Shown: piece after piece, positions 40,251-49,976 of the stretch
Position numbering within the stretch: position 1 is the stretch's first letter
Layout of the letters: every line of letters begins with the position of its first letter
Origin: Alphaproteobacteria bacterium Ga0077535
Lineage (GTDB): Bacteria; Pseudomonadota; Alphaproteobacteria; Caulobacterales; Aquidulcibacteraceae
Direction of reading: 5' to 3'
Length of the DNA: 64,000 nucleotides
NCBI GenBank assembly: GCA_001464425.1
Contig: LNEK01000016.1
Coordinates: 1 to 64,000 of the forward strand
Notes under the pieces: model-generated
Told to the model about the DNA's origin: nothing
What the model saw: only the letters and a program-made list of their open reading frames with translations
The model's database searches: none
Position numbers and translations under genes: made by a program

Positions 40251-41570
40251 TTACTCGTCGTCGCCGCCGATCGGCGGACCCCACCGCATGTAGAACGCGA
40301 CAAACGGATCAACGACGTGGATGGTCTTGTGCGTCTCCTCGAAGTCGATGGCGCCTCGCTCCCCGAAGCGTTGCCGAGAGATGTCGGATATTTTCTCTAA
40401 GACTCGAGTTATCTCGTGGGCAGCAGGCGGCTCGTCCGCGAGAATATCCCGCAAGCTCTCCCGCAATTCGTTGTATGTGAGTTTCGTCTTTGGTCCCGTG
40501 TTCGCTATTGCCCTCAGGACCGCGACGTAGGTGTCACCAGACTCTCCGTTTACGAAACTTCTTTGAATCCGTTTTCGGCTGCTTGTTGGCCCAGCCGCCA
40601 GAGAGCCAAGCACATCCTGGGCGCTGCTATCCAGAGCCCTCCGAAAGAACTCGTCGCGATCTCGAAGTGTGAGAGCTTTAGACAAAAGCTGCCGATTCCG
40701 CACGCTGTTCACGCGGCATAGGTGTCGACAAAACTCCTGCATCAGATGCGGGCTTCCGAAGGATTCTAGCGCCAAACCTTCTAGGACGCGATCCTCGGCA
40801 GCGACGTTAAGCGTCGCAAATCCCTTCTTCGCAATTTCACCCAACTCTGAGTTCGTCCACGGCGGAACAGCAATTACTTCTATCCGCCCCTGCATATCGC
40901 GTTCGGCTCGAATGGGTTCTATCGCCCTATGCGGCACACACAAAAAGACGACGCGCAGCCCCTCCTCCAATGGCGCCTTCAGCGCTCGCACAAGGCGCAC
41001 ACGTTCGGGCTCAGGTATGTAGTGAAAGTCATCGATCACGAGGGTCGAACCCGAAGTCACGAGTAAGTCGATCGCCTCATGGACTAACGAGCTGACTCTG
41101 AACTTGGTCTTTGCGGCGCCCCTTTGCGCCGCGCGCTTTGATCGCTTCTCTCCTTTTGCTGAGCCCGCTAAAATGTTGATGCCAGCTTCGGCCGCAAACT
41201 CGCTTGAGTCTTCTTCGGATACATACGCTTCCGATTGCCTCGCCGTCGCCCCATCCAACTTGTGAACGATGGCAGTCCAAACGTCGTCAGCGGTTGAGAC
41301 CGTCCCCCCGCTTATCCAAACGCGCTGGTCTTCGGCGAGCATTTTCTTGCAGAAGACCGTCTTTCCGGACTTGGTCGGACCGGAAATCGTGATGATCTTA
41401 TTTCCATCATCGAGAGCGTCGATGAAGCGGCTCTCCATGTCAGTTTCTGTTCGGTTGACGTAGGTATAGGTCGGCGTACCGCCCACGACAAAGACGTCGC
41501 GGAGTGGGAGCTGCGGCGACTCTTTTGCGATTTGCTTTGGCGGTCGTCTGCCTGAAAAAGGAATGGCCAC
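40251..41570 (-). CDS. STAND/ORC-like P-loop ATPase
   Basis: Walker A SGPTKSGKT, Walker B STLVIDDFHYIPEP. Confidence 0.75.
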   Translation of the reverse strand: MAIPFSGRRPPKQIAKESPQLPLRDVFVVGGTPTYTYVNRTETDMESRFIDALDDGNKIITISGPTKSGKTVFCKKMLAEDQRVWISGGTVSTADDVWTAIVHKLDGATARQSEAYVSEEDSSEFAAEAGINILAGSAKGEKRSKRAAQRGAAKTKFRVSSLVHEAIDLLVTSGSTLVIDDFHYIPEPERVRLVRALKAPLEEGLRVVFLCVPHRAIEPIRAERDMQGRIEVIAVPPWTNSELGEIAKKGFATLNVAAEDRVLEGLALESFGSPHLMQEFCRHLCRVNSVRNRQLLSKALTLRDRDEFFRRALDSSAQDVLGSLAAGPTSSRKRIQRSFVNGESGDTYVAVLRAIANTGPKTKLTYNELRESLRDILADEPPAAHEITRVLEKISDISRQRFGERGAIDFEETHKTIHVVDPFVAFYMRWGPPIGGDDE

Positions 41571-41668
41571 TACGCCCCCACCAGCAAAGATGACGAAGCC
41601 GAAACCTTATTTTCCCCACCCGAGAGAGTCCAGAGACACCTTAGTTGGAAAAGAAATCCCAGCTTCCA

Positions 41669-42565
41669 ATGGATATTACCGACGCCCTTCGCCTGCTTGA
41701 ATCCAACCCCGACTTCCGTCTGCTGCGGCGCGTGCCGCAACCTCGCGGCTGGCCGCTCAACGCCGCAAGCGGCGAAACGCGGCGCGGCGTGTTCGTCGAC
41801 ACCGAGACGACCGGTCTCGACCCAGACAGCGATGAAGTCATTGAATTGGCGCTGCTGCCGTTCGAGTACGAGCGCGACACCGGCGCGATCGTGCACGTCG
41901 ACCCAGACGCCGCGCTGTCCGCATTCCGCCAACCCTCTTTCCCGATCCCGCCCAAGAGCGCGAAGATCCACGGGATCACCGATGAGATGGTGGCGGGTCA
42001 GGCCATCGACCCCGAGCGCATCAAAGCGCTCATCGAACCCGCACACATCGTCATCGCCCACAATGCCGCCTTCGACCGGCCGATGGTTGAGAAGCACTGG
42101 CCGCTGTTCGAAGAAAAGCACTGGGCCTGTTCGTTCGCCGAGATCGACTGGAAAGCAGAAGGCGTCGGGTCAGCCAAGCTTGATTACCTGCTGTGGGCGC
42201 GCGGCTGGTTTCATGACGGCCACCGCGCCTTATCCGATGCCGAAGCCGCGCTCTTTCTCTTGACGCTGCCCCTGCCCGCCTCCGGCCGGTTGGGTTTGGG
42301 CGCTTTGCTCGAATGCGCGCGGCGGCAGCTCTGGGTGGTGCGGGCAGAGGACACGGCATTCGAGCAACGCGCGTCGCTCAAATCACGCGGCTATCGCTGG
42401 GACGATGGCGAGGGCAAGCGCGTCAAAGCGTGGTGGCTTCTCACCAACGATCCGCAGACTGAACTCGATTGGCTCCACGCGGACATCTACGGCGATGATC
42501 GCGACGTAGCCGTTCTCAAGGCACCGGCGACAAGACGCTATTCCTCGCGGCTGTGGGCCGACTAG
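41669..42565 (+). CDS. DEDDh 3'-5' exonuclease (DnaQ-like)
   Basis: GVFVDTETTGLDPDSDEVIELALL, IAHNAAFDRPMVEK, HRALSDAEAALFLL. Confidence 0.92.
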   Translation: MDITDALRLLESNPDFRLLRRVPQPRGWPLNAASGETRRGVFVDTETTGLDPDSDEVIELALLPFEYERDTGAIVHVDPDAALSAFRQPSFPIPPKSAKIHGITDEMVAGQAIDPERIKALIEPAHIVIAHNAAFDRPMVEKHWPLFEEKHWACSFAEIDWKAEGVGSAKLDYLLWARGWFHDGHRALSDAEAALFLLTLPLPASGRLGLGALLECARRQLWVVRAEDTAFEQRASLKSRGYRWDDGEGKRVKAWWLLTNDPQTELDWLHADIYGDDRDVAVLKAPATRRYSSRLWAD

Positions 42566-42649
42566 CTGGCGAACGCGCATGGTTGAGCGGATGGGCATTT
42601 TCGCGCGCTCCGTGTATATCGGCCCCACGCTTCAGGATTGAGCGAGCCA

Positions 42650-45600
42650 ATGTCTAGTGCCGCGCCGAAACGACCACTCTACCTTCAAACGATCGACAGC
42701 CTCTTTGCCGAACTCATTTCCGGCGCAGGTGTCGACGTGGAAGACGGCGTCACTTTCAGTCTGGAATCCTATGACAGCAGGGCGATCCTGAATTGGTACC
42801 GGCAGAACAGAGCCCGCTGGGCCGGCCACATCATGAGCCAGCAAGTCGACGCGCTTGTGGACTCCATGGCAGGCACACTACCTGCACTCGTGGCGCCGCC
42901 GATAGTAGTGCCCGACGCGTTACGCCGGTTACGTTTGACGAGGCTAGTCGCGCACCGCTTCGCGGGCCTCCACGCCTATGGCGAACCCAATTCGGCGCCA
43001 ATAGACTTCCTCTTTGAACCCAGCAAACCAATCACGCTGTTTGAAGGCTGGAACGGCGCAGGCAAGACCTCGATCTTGAACGCGCTGATTTGGTGCTTGA
43101 GCGGTGAAATCCTGCGCCCACAGAGACCGCCGGAATCTGCGACCAGCGAGTTCGACTCATATTTCCTTCGCGAGAGCCAGGAAGGCGGCGACGAGAACTC
43201 TGCCCACGCAATCTCTCCGGTAACGCCGCTACCGAATCCGGAGACCTATCTTCCACAGGCGGGTGCGCCCGTGCCGGCCGACACGTGGGTCGAGCTCACT
43301 TTTGTAGATCAAGACGGCGTTCAGCTCCCGTCGGTCCGTCGAACGCAAATTCGCAAAGCCAACGGCAGGCTCTCTGAGATCGTACCCGACTTCACTACTC
43401 TCGGCGTCGATCCAATCTCAATGCGCATTGGCACCGTGATGCCCGCTCTGTTGCATTTTCTGCAGGTGGGCCAAGCGTCCGATCTTGGTCTCGCTGCGGC
43501 GAAACTGACAGGGCTCGCCGACCTCTCGAATCTAGCCCGCCATGCGATGCGGGTCAGGACCAAACTACGCAGCGACTTCAAGGATGAGCGTGATCGTGAA
43601 ATCAAGACCTCTGACGGCCACTTCGTTGAGGCGCGCGACGACCTTCAGCGTCAGATTGACGACTTTGAACAAATGTCACCGGGCAGACCGCTTCCGGCGC
43701 CCTCCACCGACATCGGCATTGAAGCCGAACTGGACGAACTCGATGAGCATTTTAATGGGCTGAAAGCGCGCGCTCTAAAAGCAGCGCAAACGATCCTTGG
43801 TGACGGCTTCGACCCCACCGACAAGAGCGCACGCGACAACCTTGAGCAAAGCATTGGCCCCGCGCAAGGTCAGCTCAAGGCGCTTGGCCACCTCTCCGCG
43901 GCGCGGCGGCTCAAGTCGTTGACCGATGTCACCGATCTCGAATGGAACGCGCTCAACGACACGATCAACGATATTTACGCCGAAGCTGAGGTGCTGGCAG
44001 AACTCGCGACCAACCCTGACGTGGCCCGCCGCAAGCAGCTGTATGCGCGAGTTGCGTCATGGGCGGGCGACAACCCCGAGCATGACGCTCAAGCTTGCGC
44101 GGTTTGCAGCCGCGCTCTCGACGGCGCGCTCGACCCCGTCACGCAAAAAAGCGTAGCCGACCACCTACTGGAGGCGTCTGAGGAAAACAAAGAGCTCTTA
44201 TCGCTAACCCAGGTCGCTTGGGCGCAGCAGCGGCTTGCCTCTTTAACAGCGAAATGCCCCGCGATTCTGCGCCAAGAATTGACCCGCGATTTGCCCGATC
44301 ATCCGCGCGTGCTCATCTCCGCCTTGTTTGTCGACGATCTCTTTCAGACTGATGCTTTCTCAGGCGCTCTTGCGGTGCTACGCATCGGGGTACAAGGCCT
44401 CTGTGATCGGGTCCTCACCGACGTGCCGCCTTTAGTTGAGCCCGCAGCGAGGGACTTTCCAGAGGCGCTCGCCGCCATCACCGCCCCGCTAAGCGTTCAA
44501 ATACGGCGTCTCTTGCGGGCGCGAGCTTTCGGCGAGTGGAGAGCGGCTTCGGATAGCCGTGTCGTCAACGCCTTTAAGAATATTATGCGGGGATCAGGCC
44601 CGGCCGCTGGCCAGGCCGACAAATCTCTGCCCGTCACTACGCTGACGCCTATCGGCCCCAAACTTGAAGCTCTGAGCGACATCGTGAGGGGCGTGGCGCC
44701 GATCAATGCTGGCCTCGAATTCACTAAGCGAATGCGCACACATTTGGCCACTCGACGCACGAAGGAAAAGCGACTTGCCCTTTATGAGCGCGCTGCAGCC
44801 GCTCTCGAACCACTAGCCAAGATCGGCGAGCTTGCGGAGAAGCAGGTTGAGGGCTTGCGCACAAAATTACACGCACGCGCTAAGCACTGGCGCGACATGG
44901 TTTACGCCAACGCCTATGCGACTGCGGGTCATGCACTGCGAGAGACGGCCATGGACGTCAAAGGGGTGCTCGACATTCGCGTCGGTTCCACCAAGGCGCA
45001 TGCGCCTGCCCAGCATGTGTCGAACGCTTCGGCATTGCGTGCGAGCTTGCTCGGCTTCTTCTTGGCCTTTTGGGAACACGTGCTCACTCAGCGGGGCGGC
45101 ATCGGGCTCCTATTGCTGGACGATCCTCAGGAGCTCTTAGATGACGACAACCGCGAACGGCTCGCCCGCGCATTGCCAGCATTGGCACATGCCGGCGCTC
45201 AGCTTCTCGTCACGACGCATGATCGCGCGTTCGCCCGCGCCGTCTGCGCCGCGAGCCGACAAGGGGCCGAGGTTGAACATCGCAGTGTTCACCCAGTCAA
45301 TGCCACGCGCGCGACGCTAGAGACAGCGCTTGCCGTCGAGCAACTCGACGGCAAACGCCGCGCCTTTGAACTCGATTCGGACGACGCGCCCAAAGCGCAG
45401 GACTACGCCAGCGAGGTTCGGGTTTTCCTCGAAGCGCGGTTGGGCGATCTATTCGATGATCCTGCCTATCCGGCTTATTCGGCCCCTTCAAAGTCGCCCA
45501 CTCTCGCCGATCACATCAATCGGTTACGCGGCCTTGTCGCAACGCCTCCGAACGCGCTCTTCAAAGGTTCTGCTGTGCGCGCTTTTTGCGACAGCCCTAG

Positions 45601-46603
45601 CCTCGCCACAGGCAGCGAGCCACTCCGCGTACTCAACACATCGCACCACGCCAAAGCCTCGCTTAGTGCCGGTGAAATCTATGCGATCGCCGGCGAGCTC
45701 GACCAAGTGCGCAAGCTCGCTGAAAAGATGCACCTGGAGTTTCGCCATTGGCGTTGGAATGAGCCTCTAAAAGAGCCAACGCCCGCGCTTGCGGTGTCAT
45801 CCCTAACCGCCGTTTCCGCGCCAAGCTTTAACGCGGTAATCTATCCTGATCTCGCTGCGTTTACCGGCCACTCAGGAGCTGGTGAGTCGCAAGACGCAAC
45901 TACCGAGATGCTCGACGCGTCATGGTTCGCGGACAAAGCCCTCTTCTATCTCAAGACAGACAATTTGGGCTTCGCTGCGCCGACAGGCTCGATCGTTATT
46001 GTGGAAACCACGCCCTATGCGGGTAAGGACCACAATCTCGTTATTGCTCGTCAGAAGCACAACGTGCTGGCGCGGCGACTTTTGCGCGGTGTGACGAACG
46101 ACGCTCTAGGATTAAGTTCGGAAACGACCGACCCGCGGCGAGCCAAGCCAACTTTGGTTTTTTCACAACAGGAGATTACGCTGCATCGCATCGTGGGCGT
46201 CATCTTCGCCAATGGGGCAGCGGCGACTGGCAAAGGCGAAGCCATCGAAGTTCTAGACACGTCGGGACTCAAGGGCATCCAATGCGGGTACCGCGTCACT
46301 GAAGATAGCGCAGTGCCGTTAGCGCTTCCCGGCCAGATCGTACTGGGTGCCCAACCGATTACAGCCGACCAGCTAGACGCAAACGTCGGAGAATTGGTCG
46401 CGGTAACGCTGCGGGACGGAAAGAGCCTGTTCAAGCGTGTGGGGAATCGTCTGCCCGTTTCGTCGGCACCACTTCGAAACTACGAGAGCATCGGCGGCTT
46501 AGGGGCTTCGGTCGTGATCGCAGACGAAGAGATTGAAAGCATGCCAGACTTGGCGACCTTCGCGTTTGCGCGGCGGATTATTGGCGTTCTGTATGACACT
46601 TAG
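42650..46603 (+). CDS. Rad50/SMC-like AAA ATPase with S24-like C-terminal region
   Basis: Walker A FEGWNGAGKTSILNAL; CxxC hook-like QACAVCSRAL; Walker B GIGLLLLDDPQELLDDDN; H-loop LLVTTHDRAF; C-term YLKTDNLGFAAPTGSIVIVETT...NVLARRLLRGV...HRIVGVIFA. Confidence 0.8.
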   Translation: MSSAAPKRPLYLQTIDSLFAELISGAGVDVEDGVTFSLESYDSRAILNWYRQNRARWAGHIMSQQVDALVDSMAGTLPALVAPPIVVPDALRRLRLTRLVAHRFAGLHAYGEPNSAPIDFLFEPSKPITLFEGWNGAGKTSILNALIWCLSGEILRPQRPPESATSEFDSYFLRESQEGGDENSAHAISPVTPLPNPETYLPQAGAPVPADTWVELTFVDQDGVQLPSVRRTQIRKANGRLSEIVPDFTTLGVDPISMRIGTVMPALLHFLQVGQASDLGLAAAKLTGLADLSNLARHAMRVRTKLRSDFKDERDREIKTSDGHFVEARDDLQRQIDDFEQMSPGRPLPAPSTDIGIEAELDELDEHFNGLKARALKAAQTILGDGFDPTDKSARDNLEQSIGPAQGQLKALGHLSAARRLKSLTDVTDLEWNALNDTINDIYAEAEVLAELATNPDVARRKQLYARVASWAGDNPEHDAQACAVCSRALDGALDPVTQKSVADHLLEASEENKELLSLTQVAWAQQRLASLTAKCPAILRQELTRDLPDHPRVLISALFVDDLFQTDAFSGALAVLRIGVQGLCDRVLTDVPPLVEPAARDFPEALAAITAPLSVQIRRLLRARAFGEWRAASDSRVVNAFKNIMRGSGPAAGQADKSLPVTTLTPIGPKLEALSDIVRGVAPINAGLEFTKRMRTHLATRRTKEKRLALYERAAAALEPLAKIGELAEKQVEGLRTKLHARAKHWRDMVYANAYATAGHALRETAMDVKGVLDIRVGSTKAHAPAQHVSNASALRASLLGFFLAFWEHVLTQRGGIGLLLLDDPQELLDDDNRERLARALPALAHAGAQLLVTTHDRAFARAVCAASRQGAEVEHRSVHPVNATRATLETALAVEQLDGKRRAFELDSDDAPKAQDYASEVRVFLEARLGDLFDDPAYPAYSAPSKSPTLADHINRLRGLVATPPNALFKGSAVRAFCDSPSLATGSEPLRVLNTSHHAKASLSAGEIYAIAGELDQVRKLAEKMHLEFRHWRWNEPLKEPTPALAVSSLTAVSAPSFNAVIYPDLAAFTGHSGAGESQDATTEMLDASWFADKALFYLKTDNLGFAAPTGSIVIVETTPYAGKDHNLVIARQKHNVLARRLLRGVTNDALGLSSETTDPRRAKPTLVFSQQEITLHRIVGVIFANGAAATGKGEAIEVLDTSGLKGIQCGYRVTEDSAVPLALPGQIVLGAQPITADQLDANVGELVAVTLRDGKSLFKRVGNRLPVSSAPLRNYESIGGLGASVVIADEEIESMPDLATFAFARRIIGVLYDT

Positions 46604-46671
46604 TTGGCACGACGGTAGAAATCCCGGGTCCTGAGTGAAGCATCATTTTGTACCTCAGTTTCTCTTCCTCT

Positions 46672-47376
46672 CTACGCAGCGCGCGCGAGCACTTCGTGGA
46701 GCAACAATTCAAAGGCGCCCTTGAACGGCTCGACCTGGTTCTTGGTGGGCAATGTCTCTCGCGCACGCATGAGAATGTGGGTGTGCAGGTCGGCGATCGG
46801 CCGCGCCTCGCTCTCCAGCCGCTCCAGCATGGGCTTGATGCTGCGTCCCGCCTGCGCCACGACCGCTGCGAAGGTGGTTTGCCCGAACACCGGCGGCACG
46901 TGGTTCATCACCGCGCGGATGAGCAGCGCGGTCGACAGATAGGCCTCGCGCCGGTAGGCGTCATTCAGCTCCTCGCAGAAAGCGATCAATTTCTTGAAGT
47001 CGAACTGCGTAGGAGTCGCAGCTCTGAGCGCCGCAATAAGTTCAGGCGCGACGAAGGCGGTGTTGAGGACCAGATCATCTTCATAGCTCGGTTCCGCTGC
47101 CGCTCCCTTTAGATAATCGATCGCGGCCAGGAGGTTGGCGCGTTGGGTGTAAGCTTCAACGATGTATTCCGGCGTTCTGCCAGCCGCCTCCAACATCGCC
47201 GCGAGCTCCGGGTCGCCCAGCCGGCGGCCCGCAGCCAGAAAGCGTATTGCGATATCGTTCCAGCCCGCCAGATACGCGGTCTGCTTGTCGGGATCGTCGC
47301 TTGGCCCGCAATTGCCGAGCTTGAAGGCCGCCAATTCATTGGCAAGTTTAAGGGTGAGGCGAAGCTTCGGGGTCAT
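46672..47376 (-). CDS. hypothetical protein
   Basis: ORF without recognised motif. Confidence 0.6.
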   Translation of the reverse strand: MTPKLRLTLKLANELAAFKLGNCGPSDDPDKQTAYLAGWNDIAIRFLAAGRRLGDPELAAMLEAAGRTPEYIVEAYTQRANLLAAIDYLKGAAAEPSYEDDLVLNTAFVAPELIAALRAATPTQFDFKKLIAFCEELNDAYRREAYLSTALLIRAVMNHVPPVFGQTTFAAVVAQAGRSIKPMLERLESEARPIADLHTHILMRARETLPTKNQVEPFKGAFELLLHEVLARAA

Positions 47377-47485
47377 TTGCCTGCCAAATTATTTCGAGCA
47401 GCGAACGAGCGCGCCGGGAGCCGGCGTGGCTCCTATATAACGGCGATGCGGCGCGAATGCCGCGAAATCCACGCCAGGCAGACTG

Positions 47486-48043
47486 ATGACAGATGCTGGG
47501 TATGACGAAGGCGAACACGTCAAGGAGACGTTCGCCTATTTCGGCCGCGCCTATTACCAGGCCGGCGTGCTCGATGCTGGGCTCGCATTGGCGATCCTGT
47601 TCATCGAATTTCTGCCGTCCGTGAATGCCGACTATTTGAAAGACAAAGGCCGCGCATTCGATCGTCCCGCCTATGAGGCCGCTTACGACAAATTCCTGGC
47701 CGACCAGCACGCACAGACGCTGGGCAACTTACGCAAGCGTCTCTTTGCGTCTTCCCTGCTTGACGATGCGCTGAAGGCAGACATCGATGAGGCGAAGAAA
47801 AAGCGCGATTTCATCGCCCACCACTATTTTCGCCAGCGTGCGGTGGAATTTGCAACCCGCGTAGGGCGCGACCAGATGATCGCTGAACTCGATGAAATCG
47901 GCAACTTCCTCGAAGCCGTCACGCACAAGGTCGATGACGTCATCGAGAAGGCGCAACTCGATCTAGGCGTAAAGCCTGAAACGATCGCAGCCTACACGAA
48001 GCGTTTCCTGGAGAGCGTCGGCCTGAACGACGACAAGCCCTAA
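47486..48043 (+). CDS. hypothetical protein with HEPN-like RX4H motif
   Basis: All-helical sequence with KKKRDFIAHHYFRQRAVEF. Confidence 0.55.
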   Translation: MTDAGYDEGEHVKETFAYFGRAYYQAGVLDAGLALAILFIEFLPSVNADYLKDKGRAFDRPAYEAAYDKFLADQHAQTLGNLRKRLFASSLLDDALKADIDEAKKKRDFIAHHYFRQRAVEFATRVGRDQMIAELDEIGNFLEAVTHKVDDVIEKAQLDLGVKPETIAAYTKRFLESVGLNDDKP

Positions 48044-48079
48044 GAAAACAGATCTTGCGGCATCTGGCGCAGGCGCGCG

Positions 48080-48610
48080 TCAGTGGCTCCCTTCAAGCTG
48101 CGGCAGCCCCCCGAAACGTTTCGCCACGCCCACCTCAATCTGTACGGTTGAAGTGGCGATGAGGCGCGCCTCGGCGTCGATGCGCTGCAGCAATGCGATC
48201 CAAGCCCCCGCTTCGCGGCTGACGACTTTCAAGAGATAGTCAGCGCGACCCACCACTTGGCGCGCCTCGACCACCTCAGATGCCGCGGCGAATGCGCGCT
48301 CCAGCGCTTTGCGTTGCGTGCGGCCTTCCGGGGTGAGTACGATCTCGCCCCAGAGCGTCACCCAGGCGCCCAGCTCATATTCATCGATGTCCACGACGTA
48401 GCGGCGGATGACCCCCTCTTTCTCCAGCCGGCGCACGCGCTGCAGACACCCGCTCGGCGACAGATTCACCTTAGCGGCGAGATCCTGGTTCTGGATGCGC
48501 GCATCGAGCAGCATCGCCCGCAAGATGCGCTTGTCGATCGGATCGATTACCAGCCGGGGTTTGGGCAATGGTCGCAAAGATCGGCCGCCTTTCAACTTCA
48601 ACGGCACCAT
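48080..48610 (-). CDS. Lrp/AsnC-family transcriptional regulator
   Basis: DPIDKRILRAMLLDARIQNQDLAAKVNLSPSGCLQRVRRLEKEGVI. Confidence 0.95.
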   Translation of the reverse strand: MVPLKLKGGRSLRPLPKPRLVIDPIDKRILRAMLLDARIQNQDLAAKVNLSPSGCLQRVRRLEKEGVIRRYVVDIDEYELGAWVTLWGEIVLTPEGRTQRKALERAFAAASEVVEARQVVGRADYLLKVVSREAGAWIALLQRIDAEARLIATSTVQIEVGVAKRFGGLPQLEGSH

Positions 48611-48633
48611 GGAACCGCGAACGCCCCTATCCG

Positions 48634-48665
48634 TCGATAGACCTGATCAGACCTATTGCCAGGGC
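48634..48665. promoter_or_regulatory. palindromic lux box-like element, copy 1
   Basis: CGATAGACCTGATCAGACCTATTGCCAGGG matches a site upstream of luxI. Confidence 0.5.
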
Positions 48666-48724
48666 GCGGAACGGCTCTGTATCCCTGCTCGGCCAGACCG
48701 TTTGCTAAGCCACGGATCGGAACC

Positions 48725-49033
48725 ATGGATGCAGTCACGGGCTCGCACTGGAGCGCGCACAGATGGACCCTGCTCGCCCGCGTGCGCGGCCCGCGGGGTG
48801 AGATGGACTACGCGTACCTAAATCAAGACGGCCAATTCACCCTGCTCGTTAGACGCTGCCCGAGCGTGACGGAAAGGCGACTAGCGCAAACACGCGCGAT
48901 AATTAGGGAAGGCGACTTCACCTGGGTCGTGTTGGTCCCTGATAAAACTCACGGCAACCTTCAGCCGGACGGCATCGAAGTTCTGGATGTGGCTACGCTA
49001 AGCGTGCGAACGCCAATGTTGAGGTTCCACTAG
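48725..49033 (+). CDS. small hypothetical protein
   Basis: ORF downstream of the lux box-like site. Confidence 0.45.
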   Translation: MDAVTGSHWSAHRWTLLARVRGPRGEMDYAYLNQDGQFTLLVRRCPSVTERRLAQTRAIIREGDFTWVVLVPDKTHGNLQPDGIEVLDVATLSVRTPMLRFH

Positions 49034-49043
49034 CAATCAACAA

Positions 49044-49280
49044 TTACGCGCCGGACCGGTGCGGACGAAGCAACGCCCAAGTCTCGACCTCAAGCGCCAC
49101 CGCCAGTCTCTCTATATTGTCGATCGACACATTTCGTGCTTGGCGCTCCAAGTCTCCGACGTAGGTTCGATTGAGGCTCGCCTCGTAAGCAAGCGCCTCC
49201 TGGGTCCACCCCCTTTGTTTCCGGAGGCGGATCAAGTTAAGCGCGAGTATCTCGCGCGCGCTCTTCGGCGACTTAACCAC
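49044..49280 (-). CDS. XRE-family HTH regulator 1
   Basis: LNLIRLRKQRGWTQEALAYEASLNRTYVGDLERQARN. Confidence 0.9.
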   Translation of the reverse strand: MVKSPKSAREILALNLIRLRKQRGWTQEALAYEASLNRTYVGDLERQARNVSIDNIERLAVALEVETWALLRPHRSGA

Positions 49281-49297
49281 GACACCGAGATCAGGGC

Positions 49298-49336
49298 GTG
49301 ATGACTTTAAGTCGACCGACTATGAGTGACTTTCTT
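49298..49336. promoter_or_regulatory. duplicated upstream element, copy A
   Basis: GTGATGACTTTAAGTCGACCGACTATGAGTGACTTTCTT, 32/39 identical to copy B. Confidence 0.6.
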
Positions 49337-49339
49337 CGA

Positions 49340-49564
49340 CTAGTCAGATTGCAGGAGTTCACCGCACGAGACGCCCAGAGCCGAGGCCAATTTCTCTAGA
49401 GTACTGAGGGTAATGTTTCGCTTTTCACCCTCAATGTCCGTGACGTACGTGCGACTCAGCCCCGCTTCGTGAGCAAGCGCCTCCTGCGTCCAACCAGCGC
49501 GCGTGCGCAGACGCAAGACTTGTCGCGAGAGGAGCTTTCTGGGTGATGGTCGCCGCGCTGCCAC
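49340..49564 (-). CDS. XRE-family HTH regulator 2
   Basis: RQVLRLRTRAGWTQEALAHEAGLSRTYVTDIEGEKRN. Confidence 0.9.
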   Translation of the reverse strand: MAARRPSPRKLLSRQVLRLRTRAGWTQEALAHEAGLSRTYVTDIEGEKRNITLSTLEKLASALGVSCGELLQSD

Positions 49565-49581
49565 TCCGCGAAAGAAATGTG

Positions 49582-49620
49582 GTGATGACTATGCGTCGAC
49601 CGGATATAAGTGACATTCTT
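49582..49620. promoter_or_regulatory. duplicated upstream element, copy B
   Basis: GTGATGACTATGCGTCGACCGGATATAAGTGACATTCTT. Confidence 0.6.
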
Positions 49621-49640
49621 TCGATCGGATTTTCCGAGTC

Positions 49641-49976
49641 ATGGAATTGGATGCATGCGCGGCGCGCTGTCGTCGGGCGCTCGAAGCAGCGGGATGCAAG
49701 TGCCTGGCATATGTCAGAGCGTCGGAGCGCGCGCGCGACCTAGCCTTCCAAACGCCGTCCGGCGCCAATATCCTCCTTCGATGTAGCGAGGGCGATCCAG
49801 ACCGGGAGCTTGGTGAACTCGTCCTGGTTTCTGCTCAACGAACATTTGATCGCATCGCTCTCGTTCATTCCGCGCCGGAGCGACTTAACGTCGACGCGCC
49901 GTTCGATGTCTGGTCGAGGCATGAATTCGAAGCGAACGCACGCGGCCTCGCCAAGACCGAGAGGCGTGTCTCGTGA
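49641..49976 (+). CDS. small hypothetical protein
   Basis: ORF divergent from XRE 2. Confidence 0.5.
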   Translation: MELDACAARCRRALEAAGCKCLAYVRASERARDLAFQTPSGANILLRCSEGDPDRELGELVLVSAQRTFDRIALVHSAPERLNVDAPFDVWSRHEFEANARGLAKTERRVS

